From Lachnospiraceae bacterium (GTDB lineage Bacteria; Bacillota; Clostridia; Lachnospirales; Lachnospiraceae): a stretch of DNA of 64,000 bases. The position numbers and the translations under genes are program-made. Within the stretch, counting starts at the first letter, position 1, and every line of letters starts with the position of its first letter. Shown here piece after piece: positions 43,598 to 51,997 of this stretch. The notes under the pieces were generated by a model. The model was not told the origin of the DNA. It did not search any database and was given only the letters and a program-made list of their open reading frames with translations. The stretch is taken from positions 106,692 through 170,691 of the forward strand of contig JAITGA010000027.1 in the NCBI GenBank assembly GCA_031280955.1, given 5' to 3'.

Positions 43598-44209
43598 CTA
43601 GACATCCAGTTTTTCCCGCAATCTTGCGGTGATTCTCCTACTGTGTGACGATGGCAACTCCTCAGCAATCGATATTAGTGATTCAATAGACTCGGTTTTA
43701 CCGGCCTCGTGATAGATATCACTGAGTAGCAGATATGTATCGCTGACATCGGTTTTGGTTGCGACAGCGAACTCCAGCACCGTACATGCTGCCTCGCTCA
43801 AACCCGCCTCAAAGAGTGCTTTTGCCCATTGCTGTAAAGTTCTCGCCAGAATAGTATATGCAGAATCGTAACGTGACAGCTTTGTGATGTTGGCAGCACC
43901 ATAGCGAAGCTTCAGGTCGGTGTTGGTGATACAAGTAAGGTTGACGATCGGGTTTTCGGCAAGAGTTCTGAGGGTTTGATGATATTCACTTACCTTTTGG
44001 TCATCGGACATAAGCGCAAACGGCAAGTCATCAAAGGGGATTTGGATATAATCGAGGTCATCAAGCGATTTGCGCCTCGTAGTATTTGCTTTTTGCTCAG
44101 TATCCCAGAACTCCTTTTCTTGTTCGGCTTCGTTCTTTTTGATCATAGCCAACCTAACGGTGAGCCAGATCATGAAAGCGATTGAACTTGCAAGTAAGAA
44201 GAAATTCAT
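43598..44209 (-). CDS. Small membrane-anchored protein with helical repeat-like domain
   Basis: This 203-residue protein has an N-terminal span MNFFLLASSIAFMIWLTVRL, a charged linker, and a C-terminal helical region (YTILARTLQQWAKALFEAGL, DTYLLLSDIYHEAGKTESI) suggestive of TPR-like repeats. I do not recognise a named family. The start at 44209 is preferred over 44224 because GAGGATA lies at proper spacing. It is divergent from a tiny membrane peptide gene and a VanW gene, so a role in the envelope is possible. Confidence 0.6.
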   Translation of the reverse strand: MNFFLLASSIAFMIWLTVRLAMIKKNEAEQEKEFWDTEQKANTTRRKSLDDLDYIQIPFDDLPFALMSDDQKVSEYHQTLRTLAENPIVNLTCITNTDLKLRYGAANITKLSRYDSAYTILARTLQQWAKALFEAGLSEAACTVLEFAVATKTDVSDTYLLLSDIYHEAGKTESIESLISIAEELPSSHSRRITARLREKLDV

Positions 44210-44259
44210 GTATAATATCCTCAAATTTACTTATGGAAAGATAGAAAGGTTGGGAAACC

Positions 44260-44364
44260 ATGTTTAACCTACATAACAAAAAAACACGAAAAATCATTTC
44301 CACGGTTATAGTAGCCGTGTTGGTCATGGCGTTGGTCATCCCTGCTATATTGATGTTACTTTAG
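44260..44364 (+). CDS. 34-residue single-span membrane peptide
   Basis: The sequence begins MFNLHNKKTRKIISTVIVAV and continues LVMALVIPAILMLL: a basic head followed by one membrane span that ends at the C-terminus. AGAAAGG lies 13-19 bases before the ATG. It sits 51 bp from the divergent anchored protein and 158 bp before the VanW gene. The coding character (basic head, pure hydrophobic tail, ribosome binding site) supports a real microprotein. Its function is not recognised. Confidence 0.6.
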   Translation: MFNLHNKKTRKIISTVIVAVLVMALVIPAILMLL

Positions 44365-44522
44365 CACAAAAACGTAGTTACGGCAATCATAAAAGGTCAA
44401 GTCGGTTAGTTTTTCCGCTGACGAGCGGCAGCAGGTCATGTCAGCGTTGGCAAAACGGCATGGTAAGCGATGTGAATCTGCGAAGTTATTAACCGGGAGT
44501 TGACAAGGAAAGTGTAGTTATT

Positions 44523-46019
44523 ATGGGTAAAAAGAGAAAAGATGCAAAAATAGGAATAGTGACCATTTTATTTGTGGTGTCTGTTTTCTTTTTTGCCCTG
44601 CTTCCGTCGGAACAGGTGTCGGCAAATGGGACGTTTACTAATGGAGCATTCAACAATGCTTCCATTCTCGACGGCATCTTCATAGATGGCATTTCCTTGG
44701 GTGGCTATAGCGAGGCGGAGGCGGTTGTTTTAATCAATAATTATGAGGCTTTTTTGCGACAACAGCAGATAACCATGTATGCAGATGAAGATAATTTTAT
44801 TACTGTTACTGCCGAGGAGATAGGCTTCACCTGGAGTAATCCCGGGATTGTCGCCGCAGCAGCTGCGCTAGGGCAAAAAGGGAATATCATTACTCGTTAC
44901 AAAGCCATAAAGGATTTACAAAATGACAACGTGGTATTTGAGCTGGAATACTTTTTTGACCCGGTGATGGTTACTGATATTATCGAGGAACATTTTGGGA
45001 ATTATCGTGAAAAAGCGATAGATGCAACGATGGTGAGAGATAGAGGAGAAACACTCGTAACCGAGGGGCAACCGGGATATTATCTGGATATTCGTGAATC
45101 GGTTGACAAGGTGATGGATTATCTGGAGGATGAGTGGGGCAAAAATAGCTTTGGTATCGACTTGGTAATATCTGTCCTTGAACCGCGGGGAAGCTATGAA
45201 GAGCTGAGTCGCCTGACGGATGTGATGGGAACATTTACGACTTCTTTCTCCGCTTCAAATGCAAACAGGCGGGTGAATATTGGTCGTGCTACGGAGTTGA
45301 TAAACGGAACTTTGATATACCCCGGGGAAGAGTTCTCCACCTTGGATTTGATTGCTCCTTTTACTGAGGAAAATGGATACCGGGAAGCAGGAATGTTCCT
45401 GATGGGGCAGTTGGTTGATAGTCTGGGTGGAGGGATATGTCAGGTTTCGACCACCCTTTACATGGCAGTACTTCATGCAGAGCTGACGGTACTCGAACGC
45501 CGTCCCCATTCGATGATGGTAACATACGTCGAGCCGTCATTTGATGCCGCCATCGCTTCATCTTCAAACCGTGATTTTCGTTTTATCAACAACACCAACA
45601 CCCCGCTTTATGTTGAGGGGCGGGTGACATCAGGCGGCAATCTCACCTTTTCAATTTATGGAGAAAATGAACGTCCTGCCAATCGCCGGATTGAGTTTGA
45701 GAGCGAAATCATGGAAATGACCGTTCCCGAGGGAGAAAGTATTATTCGTAGTGCTTCCGAACCGGTAGGGCATCTGGAACTTCAATCTGCGTATATCGGA
45801 TACAAGTCACGTTTGTGGAAACGGGTTTTCGTTGACGGAGTCCAAGTTGAAAGGGTGCTGATAAACAGCAGCAACTATACAGCAGTTCCCCGTATTTTGA
45901 CTGTTGGTATGTTGACCCACGACGCAGCTGTGACGGCGGCGATAACCGATGCCATCGCCACAGGCAGTATTGACCATGTCATTCATGTGGTACATTCGTT
46001 GCTTACGCCGCCGGAGTAG
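44523..46019 (+). CDS. VanW family protein with PG-binding-4-like domain
   Basis: This 498-residue protein has an N-terminal membrane anchor (residues 10-28). A domain of about 120 residues with GIFIDGISLGGYSEAEAVVL follows, typical of the PG_binding_4/YoaR-like module. The VanW domain (about 245-370) has INGTLIYPGEEFSTLDLIAP and SLGGGICQVSTTLYMAVLHA. A G5-like C-terminal segment may follow. VanW proteins occur in some vancomycin-resistance clusters, but most, like this one, stand alone as envelope proteins of unknown function. Upstream is the 34-residue membrane peptide gene. Confidence 0.85.
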   Translation: MGKKRKDAKIGIVTILFVVSVFFFALLPSEQVSANGTFTNGAFNNASILDGIFIDGISLGGYSEAEAVVLINNYEAFLRQQQITMYADEDNFITVTAEEIGFTWSNPGIVAAAAALGQKGNIITRYKAIKDLQNDNVVFELEYFFDPVMVTDIIEEHFGNYREKAIDATMVRDRGETLVTEGQPGYYLDIRESVDKVMDYLEDEWGKNSFGIDLVISVLEPRGSYEELSRLTDVMGTFTTSFSASNANRRVNIGRATELINGTLIYPGEEFSTLDLIAPFTEENGYREAGMFLMGQLVDSLGGGICQVSTTLYMAVLHAELTVLERRPHSMMVTYVEPSFDAAIASSSNRDFRFINNTNTPLYVEGRVTSGGNLTFSIYGENERPANRRIEFESEIMEMTVPEGESIIRSASEPVGHLELQSAYIGYKSRLWKRVFVDGVQVERVLINSSNYTAVPRILTVGMLTHDAAVTAAITDAIATGSIDHVIHVVHSLLTPPE

Positions 46020-46053
46020 GTTTACTCGTCACTTAGTCCTATATCGTAATCCC

Positions 46054-47832
46054 TCAACGCCATTCAGCATAGAAATCACGCAAAACGTAGTATGCCAATT
46101 TCTTGTAGCTTTTGTCCGCAGATAAAAGCCCTTTTATATTGTAGTAATCCTGAATCGGGTGCAAACGGCGGGGGCAACGGAAATCGAAGAAAATCCAAGG
46201 GCTCAGTCCTTTGACATAAGGGATTTGCCGCAGAGCCGCTATTTGCCGTTCATAAACATAGAGCTGATTGTCCTCGGTCAGCAACTCGTCCTTGGGACCA
46301 CGGTGTCTTGCTCGTGCATCTGCTCCTGTTTCGCAAATAACCACCGGTTTGCTGGGCTGGCTGTTCTCAAACAGGCGAGGTAGTTTCGAGAAATCGGGCT
46401 CATACCAACCATAATACTCATTGATACCAATGATATCGAGATAGGCAGCGAGGCGGTCATCGATCAAAAGTTTCTCGCTGTTGACAAGACATGCCGCTGA
46501 AACCAAGCGGGTCGGGTCGAGGGCCTTGGCTTTCGTTACCAAACGGCTCATAAACGACAAGCGTGAATCATTGTCAACGTTTTCATTGCCAACTGACCAG
46601 ATGATGACACTGGCACGGTTTTGATCACGTTTTATCAGTTCGCAGAGTTGGTTTTCGGCATTTCGGTACACTTCATCATTGGCAAACTCAATCGCCCAGT
46701 AGACAGGAATCTCTTCCCAGAGTAAAAGCCCCATTTCATCGGCTATCCGTGCGGCATGTTCGCTATGAGGATAATGCGCCAAACGCATATAATTACAGTT
46801 CATGTCTTTGGCAGTTTGGAAAAGAGCGCGGATTTCATTTTCATTTACACTTTTGCCATTCTCCACGCTGTCTTCATGGGCGCAAATACCCTTGAGCAAA
46901 ATCGGTGCGCCATTAAGATGGATTTCCGTCCCGATACTGCGGATTTCCCGGAAGCCAACACGGTCATACACGGTATCGTTTTCATATTCGATAAAGATAT
47001 CATAAAGACGAGGGATATCAGGCGACCAGAGGATGGGAGTAATGTTGATGGTGAGATCACCACGCCCGTTGTCAATCGGTATTTGTGTGCGTAGCCTTAG
47101 TTCCTCGATATCGAGGGTGGCGGTACCGTTGGCAGTAGTATCATTCAAAGTGACTGTAACGTGGATACCGGCTTCATCAGGTGCAAGGGAGAGTGTGAAA
47201 TCCTCGATGAATGTTTCCGGCAAACGCACTAAATCAACATCACGGTAAAGCCCGCCATAATTGAACCAATCGGTATTTTCACAGGGAACATTCGTCCTCT
47301 TTCGTTCATTGTTGACAACAACGATGATACGGTTGTCGGTAGCGAGGACATCAGTTACATCTACGCTAAAGGGAGTCGAAGCACCCTCGTGCATCCCCAT
47401 GTACTTGCCATTGACGAAGACATAGGCGGCGTAAGCAGCTCCGCCAAACTGGAGGAAGACTCGCTTTTCCCCGTGGTTTTCATATCGGAAGCGGCGGGTG
47501 TAAACAATCGAACCTTCATAAAGGAAGAGCCGCTCAGCGTGGAGATTCCAGCAGGAGGGAACACTCATCATTTCCCATGAGTCAAAATCGTAGTCACGAG
47601 GCAATGGGCGGCCGTCAGCATCATGGGTTGTCTCCTCAAACCACTTTGCCCGCAGACAAGTATCATATTGGTCAATGCCAAACTGCCACATTCCATTGAG
47701 TGATTCCTTGGTTCTGCCGCCGGTAGTCAATGTGTAAGTTAGCTTTTTTTCACGGTAAGGGGCGAGATAATCATCGGTGTGGATGCCTTCTTGGAAATTC
47801 TCGGAGGGGACATCATAAGGGACATATATCAT
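46054..47832 (-). CDS. Glycoside hydrolase family 2, beta-glucuronidase-like
   Basis: This 592-residue protein has the GH2 sugar-binding domain (LNGMWQFGIDQYDTCLRAKW), the immunoglobulin-like domain, and the TIM barrel. The acid/base motif is VIIWSVGNENVDND at about residue 405 and the nucleophile motif is PVVICETGADA at about 500. FFDFRCPRRLHPIQDYYNIK is the C-terminal block of beta-glucuronidases (DFRCP rather than galactosidase motifs). There is no signal peptide, so it is intracellular. AAAGGAC precedes the ATG at 47832; the longer frame to 47916 lacks support. It would release glucuronic acid or a related sugar. Confidence 0.88.
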   Translation of the reverse strand: MIYVPYDVPSENFQEGIHTDDYLAPYREKKLTYTLTTGGRTKESLNGMWQFGIDQYDTCLRAKWFEETTHDADGRPLPRDYDFDSWEMMSVPSCWNLHAERLFLYEGSIVYTRRFRYENHGEKRVFLQFGGAAYAAYVFVNGKYMGMHEGASTPFSVDVTDVLATDNRIIVVVNNERKRTNVPCENTDWFNYGGLYRDVDLVRLPETFIEDFTLSLAPDEAGIHVTVTLNDTTANGTATLDIEELRLRTQIPIDNGRGDLTINITPILWSPDIPRLYDIFIEYENDTVYDRVGFREIRSIGTEIHLNGAPILLKGICAHEDSVENGKSVNENEIRALFQTAKDMNCNYMRLAHYPHSEHAARIADEMGLLLWEEIPVYWAIEFANDEVYRNAENQLCELIKRDQNRASVIIWSVGNENVDNDSRLSFMSRLVTKAKALDPTRLVSAACLVNSEKLLIDDRLAAYLDIIGINEYYGWYEPDFSKLPRLFENSQPSKPVVICETGADARARHRGPKDELLTEDNQLYVYERQIAALRQIPYVKGLSPWIFFDFRCPRRLHPIQDYYNIKGLLSADKSYKKLAYYVLRDFYAEWR

Positions 47833-47972
47833 GAGGAGTCCTTTCTGTTGATATATTGCTCCGGCAGATAAATCTTTTGCAAAATTTAGCGAGGGGAGCA
47901 ATAACAATGAAATCATAGTAAGTATAACATGGATTTGGTGATGTTTCTAGATGCTACTCTTACAATTTTTCC

Positions 47973-48131
47973 GTGCGAGGCAATCTATGCTTAACCTTTA
48001 CCGAAGCCGGAAGAATGACACGCTCTATTGTCATTCTTCAGCACACGAACTTTGCTTTGCAAAGTTCTTGTGCCGTCATTGCGAGGCGTTTTATACGCCG
48101 AAGCAATCCACAAGCACCGAGAGTATACTTT
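47973..48131 (+). repeat. Composite palindromic repeat, copy C (left flank of GH26)
   Basis: The order matches copy B: a first GCGAGGC...CAATC module (internally shortened), TTAACCTTTACCGAAGCCGG, TGTCATTCTTCAGCACACGA, TTTGCTTTGCAAAG, the second GTCATTGCGAGGC...GCCGAAGCAATCC module and AAGCACCGAGAGTATACTT. The flank AGCACCGAGAGT is shared, inverted, with copy E on the other side of the GH26 gene. Confidence 0.8.
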
Positions 48132-48132
48132 T

Positions 48133-49098
48133 CTAATACAACTTCGGTAGTTTATCCAGCGTTATTGCATAGTTATGATTATACGCTTTTACTAACTCCT
48201 CGTTCATCGTATGCTTTTCACTCAGTGCAAACTCCCCGCTCCACATCATGAACCAGAGCCACGGTATCCGAGTTTTTGCAAGCATTTCCATGCTCGGTAT
48301 CGCCCCGGTTTCGCCAATTGCGGACAGCTTGTGAATATCCGTAATTTTCATAAGCTCATGATATTTATCAGCCAAATCCGAATGTTCGTGTTCCTTAGGG
48401 TAAATATCACGGGAAATAATGTCACAATACTCATCACCGGGATAATATTCACGCTCCGGCGTGTTCCAAACCCAGATGAGATTATTAAGTTTGTGCAGAT
48501 TTACGTATCTATCGTACATTATTAACCACAACTTCTTTGCGGTATCCGCACCATGCTTACCCCACCAGAACCAATCACCATCAGCTTCGTGAAACGGACG
48601 CCAGAGAATCGGGATGTTTTTATCACGAAACTCAGCAAGTTTCTTCGCTATTACATCCATATCAGAAAGAAGCGCCGTATTCTCGGCAGTCCCTGCTATC
48701 ACTGCTTTACGGGCATCGAAGTCAGTATTGCTCGCATAAAACGATTTGTTATTTCCAAAAAGCGGAGAAAACCAATGCCACGTAAATGTAATCAATCCGC
48801 GCTTTTCCGCCCACTCATAGGCTTTGCTGAGCGTGTTTTCGTTTGCATTTATTTCGGCGATACAATGAGCATCGTCAAGAGTGCTTTTATCTATATTTGG
48901 TGAATACGCAAGTAGTTCAAAACCACAAAGAGCCGGTAATTTGCCTGTGGTTTCATGAATTTTTGTAAGTTCCTCCTGGGGGATTGTTTGCGTATGCTGC
49001 CCGAGGATTATCCCGTTTGCTTCAAGGTTTACAAAGTAATCAAGCACATTTTGAACACAAGGCAAAGATTCGGGATTACATGGTTTAATTTTCTTCAT
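48133..49098 (-). CDS. Glycoside hydrolase family 26, beta-mannanase-like
   Basis: This 321-residue protein has the GH26 acid/base motif PILWRPFHEADGDWFWWG at about residue 170, NNLIWVWNTPEREYYPGDEY, and the nucleophile motif LSAIGETGAIPS at about 270. IILGQHTQTIP near the N-terminus is also typical. There is no signal peptide, so it would act on internalised manno-oligosaccharides. AAGGAGG precedes the ATG. The gene lies between inverted copies C and E of a composite repeat, within 2 bp of copy C at its 3-prime end, which suggests that repeat and gene have moved or inverted together. Confidence 0.85.
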   Translation of the reverse strand: MKKIKPCNPESLPCVQNVLDYFVNLEANGIILGQHTQTIPQEELTKIHETTGKLPALCGFELLAYSPNIDKSTLDDAHCIAEINANENTLSKAYEWAEKRGLITFTWHWFSPLFGNNKSFYASNTDFDARKAVIAGTAENTALLSDMDVIAKKLAEFRDKNIPILWRPFHEADGDWFWWGKHGADTAKKLWLIMYDRYVNLHKLNNLIWVWNTPEREYYPGDEYCDIISRDIYPKEHEHSDLADKYHELMKITDIHKLSAIGETGAIPSMEMLAKTRIPWLWFMMWSGEFALSEKHTMNEELVKAYNHNYAITLDKLPKLY

Positions 49099-49312
49099 AT
49101 TGCCTCCTTCAGGTTGGTTCTAACTACATTCCATCACAACAGATTCACACAATAGCGAGGTCTTGCTTTCTCCTGCCCTAACTATGAAAGCCTCAGTACG
49201 ACCGCCAGGCTTTCCGCCGGATAGCTAACAAGGTAACAAAAAAATTATAGCATAACCACCATTATAATTCAATGTCTACATCGACATCTTAAATAACAAA
49301 TCTCAAATAAAT

Positions 49313-49350
49313 GGATTGCTTCGGCGTAAAAAACTGCCTCGCAATGACGA
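49313..49350 (-). repeat. Single palindromic repeat module, copy D
   Basis: GGATTGCTTCGGCG, an A-rich loop and CTGCCTCGCAATGAC make one module of the dispersed repeat, in the orientation of copy E. The remainder of 49099-49312 holds no recognisable gene. Confidence 0.75.
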
Positions 49351-49376
49351 AACTTTAGTATTTCATCAAAAGGAGT

Positions 49377-49560
49377 GGTAAGTACACTCTCGGTGCTTTT
49401 GGATTGCTTCGGCGTATAAACTGCCTCGCAATGACGGCACAAGAACTTTGCAAAGCAAAGTTCGTGTGCTGAAGAATGACAAAAAGCATGTCATTCTTCC
49501 GGCTTCGTTAAAGGTTGAGCATGGATTGCTTCGGCGTATGAAGCCGCCTCGCAATGACGA
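49377..49560 (-). repeat. Composite palindromic repeat, copy E (right flank of GH26)
   Basis: This is an inverted, near full-length counterpart of copy C: AAGTACACTCTCGGTGCTTT, module 1, TTTGCAAAGCAAAG, AAGAATGAC...GTCATTCTTC (an internal hairpin), CCGGCTTCGTTAAAGGTTGA, then module 2. Identity to copy C is visibly high across about 160 bp. Confidence 0.8.
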
Positions 49561-49632
49561 AACCGTGACATAACAATTTACGCAAACAATTTACGCATAA
49601 AAAAACCATAAAAAAACCGTGACATTTTCGTA

Positions 49633-49662
49633 TTGACAATTACTTCTCGTAGGTAGTATACT
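49633..49662 (+). promoter_or_regulatory. Promoter of the tRNA-Val/tRNA-Met unit
   Basis: TTGACA (49633-49638), 18 bp, TATACT (49657-49662). The predicted start at about 49669 leaves a 5-prime leader of roughly 67 nt before tRNA-Val. Confidence 0.65.
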
Positions 49663-49735
49663 TTTTTTACTTTGAAAAAAGTGTAGGGTTTTGTGTTATA
49701 AAGAGTAATATACTAGAAAGATAATATTTGCTTTT

Positions 49736-49808
49736 GGGATCTTAGCTCAGTTGGGAGAGCACCTGCCTTACAAGCAGGGGGTCGCTGGTTCGAGCCCGGC
49801 AGGTCCCA
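49736..49808 (+). tRNA. tRNA-Val (TAC anticodon)
   Basis: The acceptor GGGATCT pairs with AGGTCCC. D-arm AGCTCAGTTGGGAGAGC, anticodon stem CTGCC/AGCAG with loop TTACAAG carrying TAC, T-arm GGTTCGAGCC, discriminator A. CCA is not encoded. Confidence 0.95.
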
Positions 49809-49815
49809 TATATCA

Positions 49816-49889
49816 GGCGAGATAGCTCAGCTGGCTAGAGCATACGGTTCATACCCGTAGGGTCGGGGGTTCGATCCCCTCTCTCGCTA
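49816..49889 (+). tRNA. tRNA-Met (CAT anticodon), probably elongator
   Basis: The acceptor GGCGAGA pairs with TCTCGCT, with a G-U at the first pair. The anticodon loop TTCATAC carries CAT, and the T-arm is GGGTTCGATCCC. The paired acceptor end and the lack of three consecutive G-C pairs in the anticodon stem (ACGG/CCGT) argue against an initiator. An Ile tRNA with a modified C34 cannot be excluded by sequence. Confidence 0.85.
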
Positions 49890-49891
49890 CG

Positions 49892-49926
49892 AAAGCAGAG
49901 GAACAATAACTCTGCTTTTTGTTTTT
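49892..49926 (+). terminator. Intrinsic terminator of the tRNA unit
   Basis: AAAGCAGAG (49892-49900) pairs perfectly with CTCTGCTTT (49910-49918), followed by TTGTTTTT. Confidence 0.85.
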
Positions 49927-49975
49927 ATATAAATCCATAATGTGAACTTCGCAATATGAGCTATAGTATAATCTC

Positions 49976-50902
49976 TCAACCATACAACCCCATCGACAGA
50001 TACCGCTCACCACCATCAGGGAAGATGATGGCTATGGTTACAGGGGTGTTTTCCATTCTTTTGGCAATACTTAACGCCGCCCACGCTACTGCTCCTGAGG
50101 ATATGCCTGTCAGCAAACCTTCGGTTTGGGCTATTGCTCGGCAGGTGGCGATGGCATCTTCGTCTTTTACTGTGATTATTTCATCAATCAGCGATACATC
50201 GAGAATTTCGGGGATGAATCCGGCTCCGATACCTTGGATTCCATGCGTTGCCGCTGTTCCACCGGAGAGAATAGGAGACTTGGCGGGTTCAACGGCGATA
50301 ATCTTCATGTTGGGGTTTTGCTTGCGTAAATAACTGCCGACCCCGGTAATCGTACCGCCGGTACCGACCCCGGCGATGAAGATATCAATCTCACCGCCAC
50401 TATCATGCCAAATCTCAGGTGCGGTAGTGGCATGGTGGATGGCAGGGTTGGCAGGATTTTGAAACTGTGCCGGGATGAAGCTATCAGGTATTGTCGCCGC
50501 AAGTTCATGGGCTTTGGCAATCGCCCCTTTCATCCCTTTTGCTCCCTCGGTCAAAACCAGTTCTGCCCCATATGCGACAAGCAGTTGGCGGCGTTCCTTG
50601 CTCATCGTGTCAGGCATGGTAAGGATAAGCCGATATTTTTTTATTGCGGCTATGTACGCCAGTCCGATGCCGGTATTCCCGCTCGTGGGTTCGATGATGA
50701 CAGAACCGGGTCTTAGCGTTCCTCTTGCTTCAGCATCGGCAATCATCGCCGCGGCAATGCGGTCTTTGATACTACCTCCGGGGTTTTGGGATTCAAGTTT
50801 GGCCACTATTTTTGCGGAAACATTATGTTCGGCAACAAAGCGGGATAGCGTGACTAAGGGAGTATTCCCGATGAGGTTGTTGATGCTGTCAGTATTTTTC
50901 AT
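49976..50902 (-). CDS. cysK: Cysteine synthase A (O-acetylserine sulfhydrylase)
   Basis: This 308-residue PLP enzyme makes cysteine from O-acetylserine and sulfide. Motifs are ESQNPGGSIKDRIA with the PLP Lys at about residue 45, IEPTSGNTGIGLAYIAA with the Asn-loop, GVGTGGTITGVGSYLR for phosphate binding, and GISSGAVAWAAL. The length is normal. AAGGAAG precedes the ATG, and a promoter lies 41 bp upstream. It is divergent from ispF; cysS follows further along, giving a loose cysteine-related neighbourhood. Confidence 0.95.
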   Translation of the reverse strand: MKNTDSINNLIGNTPLVTLSRFVAEHNVSAKIVAKLESQNPGGSIKDRIAAAMIADAEARGTLRPGSVIIEPTSGNTGIGLAYIAAIKKYRLILTMPDTMSKERRQLLVAYGAELVLTEGAKGMKGAIAKAHELAATIPDSFIPAQFQNPANPAIHHATTAPEIWHDSGGEIDIFIAGVGTGGTITGVGSYLRKQNPNMKIIAVEPAKSPILSGGTAATHGIQGIGAGFIPEILDVSLIDEIITVKDEDAIATCRAIAQTEGLLTGISSGAVAWAALSIAKRMENTPVTIAIIFPDGGERYLSMGLYG

Positions 50903-50942
50903 GAATCTTCCTTATATCAAAAATGGGGTTGGTTTCAATTAC

Positions 50943-50971
50943 ATTATAATTGACAGATAACACGAAGACAA
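50943..50971 (-). promoter_or_regulatory. cysK promoter
   Basis: On the minus strand TTGTCT (50971-50966), 17 bp, TATAAT (50948-50943). It lies in the 308-bp divergent gap 50903-51210; no T-box or S-box motif was recognised there. Confidence 0.65.
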
Positions 50972-51114
50972 GGGCAAACCAAGAACTGAGGCAGGACGAG
51001 GCAGGACAGGCAGGGAGCAAAGACAAACTAAAGTGCAGCACAGATTACAGTACTAATGCTTTATAAATATAGAGCCAAGGCACAAGCACAGTAGATTACA
51101 CCCAGCATGGCATG

Positions 51115-51143
51115 TTGTAGTTTTCGTGATAATCCTTTATAAT
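51115..51143 (+). promoter_or_regulatory. ispF promoter
   Basis: TTGTAG (51115-51120), 17 bp, TATAAT (51138-51143), about 70 bp before the ispF ATG. Confidence 0.6.
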
Positions 51144-51210
51144 GTAGATAATGAGAAAGCAAAACGTGATGATGTAAAACGCACAGATTTTCGAGAAAGG
51201 CAGGCGCAGG

Positions 51211-51843
51211 ATGCGGGTCGGGCAAGGCTATGACGTACATAGATTGGTAATGGGACGAAGCCTTATTATTGGTGGGGTGGACATTCCTTTTTCGATGGGA
51301 TTACTCGGTCATTCAGATGCCGATGTGCTAGTCCATGCGATTATGGATGCCTTGTTGGGAGCGGCGACGCTTGGTGATATCGGAACGCATTTCCCTGACA
51401 TGGAAGAGAAATATAAGGGGATATCCTCGCTTTTGTTATTGGAAAAAGTTGCTGAGATGTTGGAGAACAAACTATTTTTTGTTGAAAACATTGATGCAGT
51501 CATCATCGCCGAAGCCCCGAAAATGCGACCATTTATCCATGATATACGAACAAATATCGCCACGGCTTTGGGAATCACTATTGACCAAGTCAATATCAAA
51601 GCAACCAGTGAAGAGGGTCTCGGTTTTACAGGCATTGGTGCAGGAATAGCAGCACAGGCAATCTGCCTATTGACTACTCCGGTCAATGATGGCAGAACGG
51701 GAATGAACGAAGATAGAAAAGGAACGAACGAAGACGAAACAGAAGCAAGCGCAAGCTACTGTCCACGAATGATAGAGAGAAAAGCAGTAACAGGAGTAAT
51801 TTGTGGCAGGTGTCCGTGTTTATCCAAAACAGAACCTGAGTAA
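51211..51843 (+). CDS. ispF: 2-C-methyl-D-erythritol 2,4-cyclodiphosphate synthase with C-terminal extension
   Basis: This 210-residue protein is the MEP-pathway isoprenoid enzyme. Motifs are [12 protein letters not shown] with metal Asp and His, [31 protein letters not shown], and the C-terminal [17 protein letters not shown]. Normal IspF ends near residue 158. About 50 extra polar residues follow ([20 protein letters not shown], then ICGRCPC), of no recognised domain. AAAGGCAGG precedes the ATG. In related genomes ispF is commonly next to cysS; here a three-gene sugar module lies between them. Confidence 0.93.
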   Translation: MRVGQGYDVHRLVMGRSLIIGGVDIPFSMGLLGHSDADVLVHAIMDALLGAATLGDIGTHFPDMEEKYKGISSLLLLEKVAEMLENKLFFVENIDAVIIAEAPKMRPFIHDIRTNIATALGITIDQVNIKATSEEGLGFTGIGAGIAAQAICLLTTPVNDGRTGMNEDRKGTNEDETEASASYCPRMIERKAVTGVICGRCPCLSKTEPE

Positions 51844-51870
51844 TCAACTTTATATATGAAGTAATGGACA

Positions 51871-51974
51871 ACGTGAACTTAGGTATATCTCAGAGGGAGA
51901 TTCCCCCACCTCTATAGGTGGAAACCCCACTAATAGATGATGGGGAGGCAGAGTTTTAATATCATAGTTCACGT
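51871..51974 (+). ncRNA. Candidate structured RNA or hairpin element upstream of the TIM-barrel gene
   Basis: A closing stem ACGTGAACT (51871-51879) / AGTTCACGT (51966-51974) encloses three local hairpins: ATCTC/GAGAT (51887-51901), CCACCT/AGGTGG (51906-51921) and CCCCA/TGGGG (51925-51945). The element ends 23 bp before the ATG at 51998 and just before its Shine-Dalgarno. The architecture (long P1 plus a multibranch core) resembles a cis-regulatory RNA. An alternative is a small non-autonomous hairpin element of IS200/IS605 type. I do not recognise it as a known riboswitch class. Confidence 0.5.
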
Positions 51975-51997
51975 ACAAGATGACAAGGAGGAATAAT

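Noticed and set aside
50903..51210. Possible T-box or S-box leader near cysK or ispF
   Set aside because: Neither the T-box AGGGTGGNACCGCG motif nor an S-box core was found; only ordinary promoters are visible.
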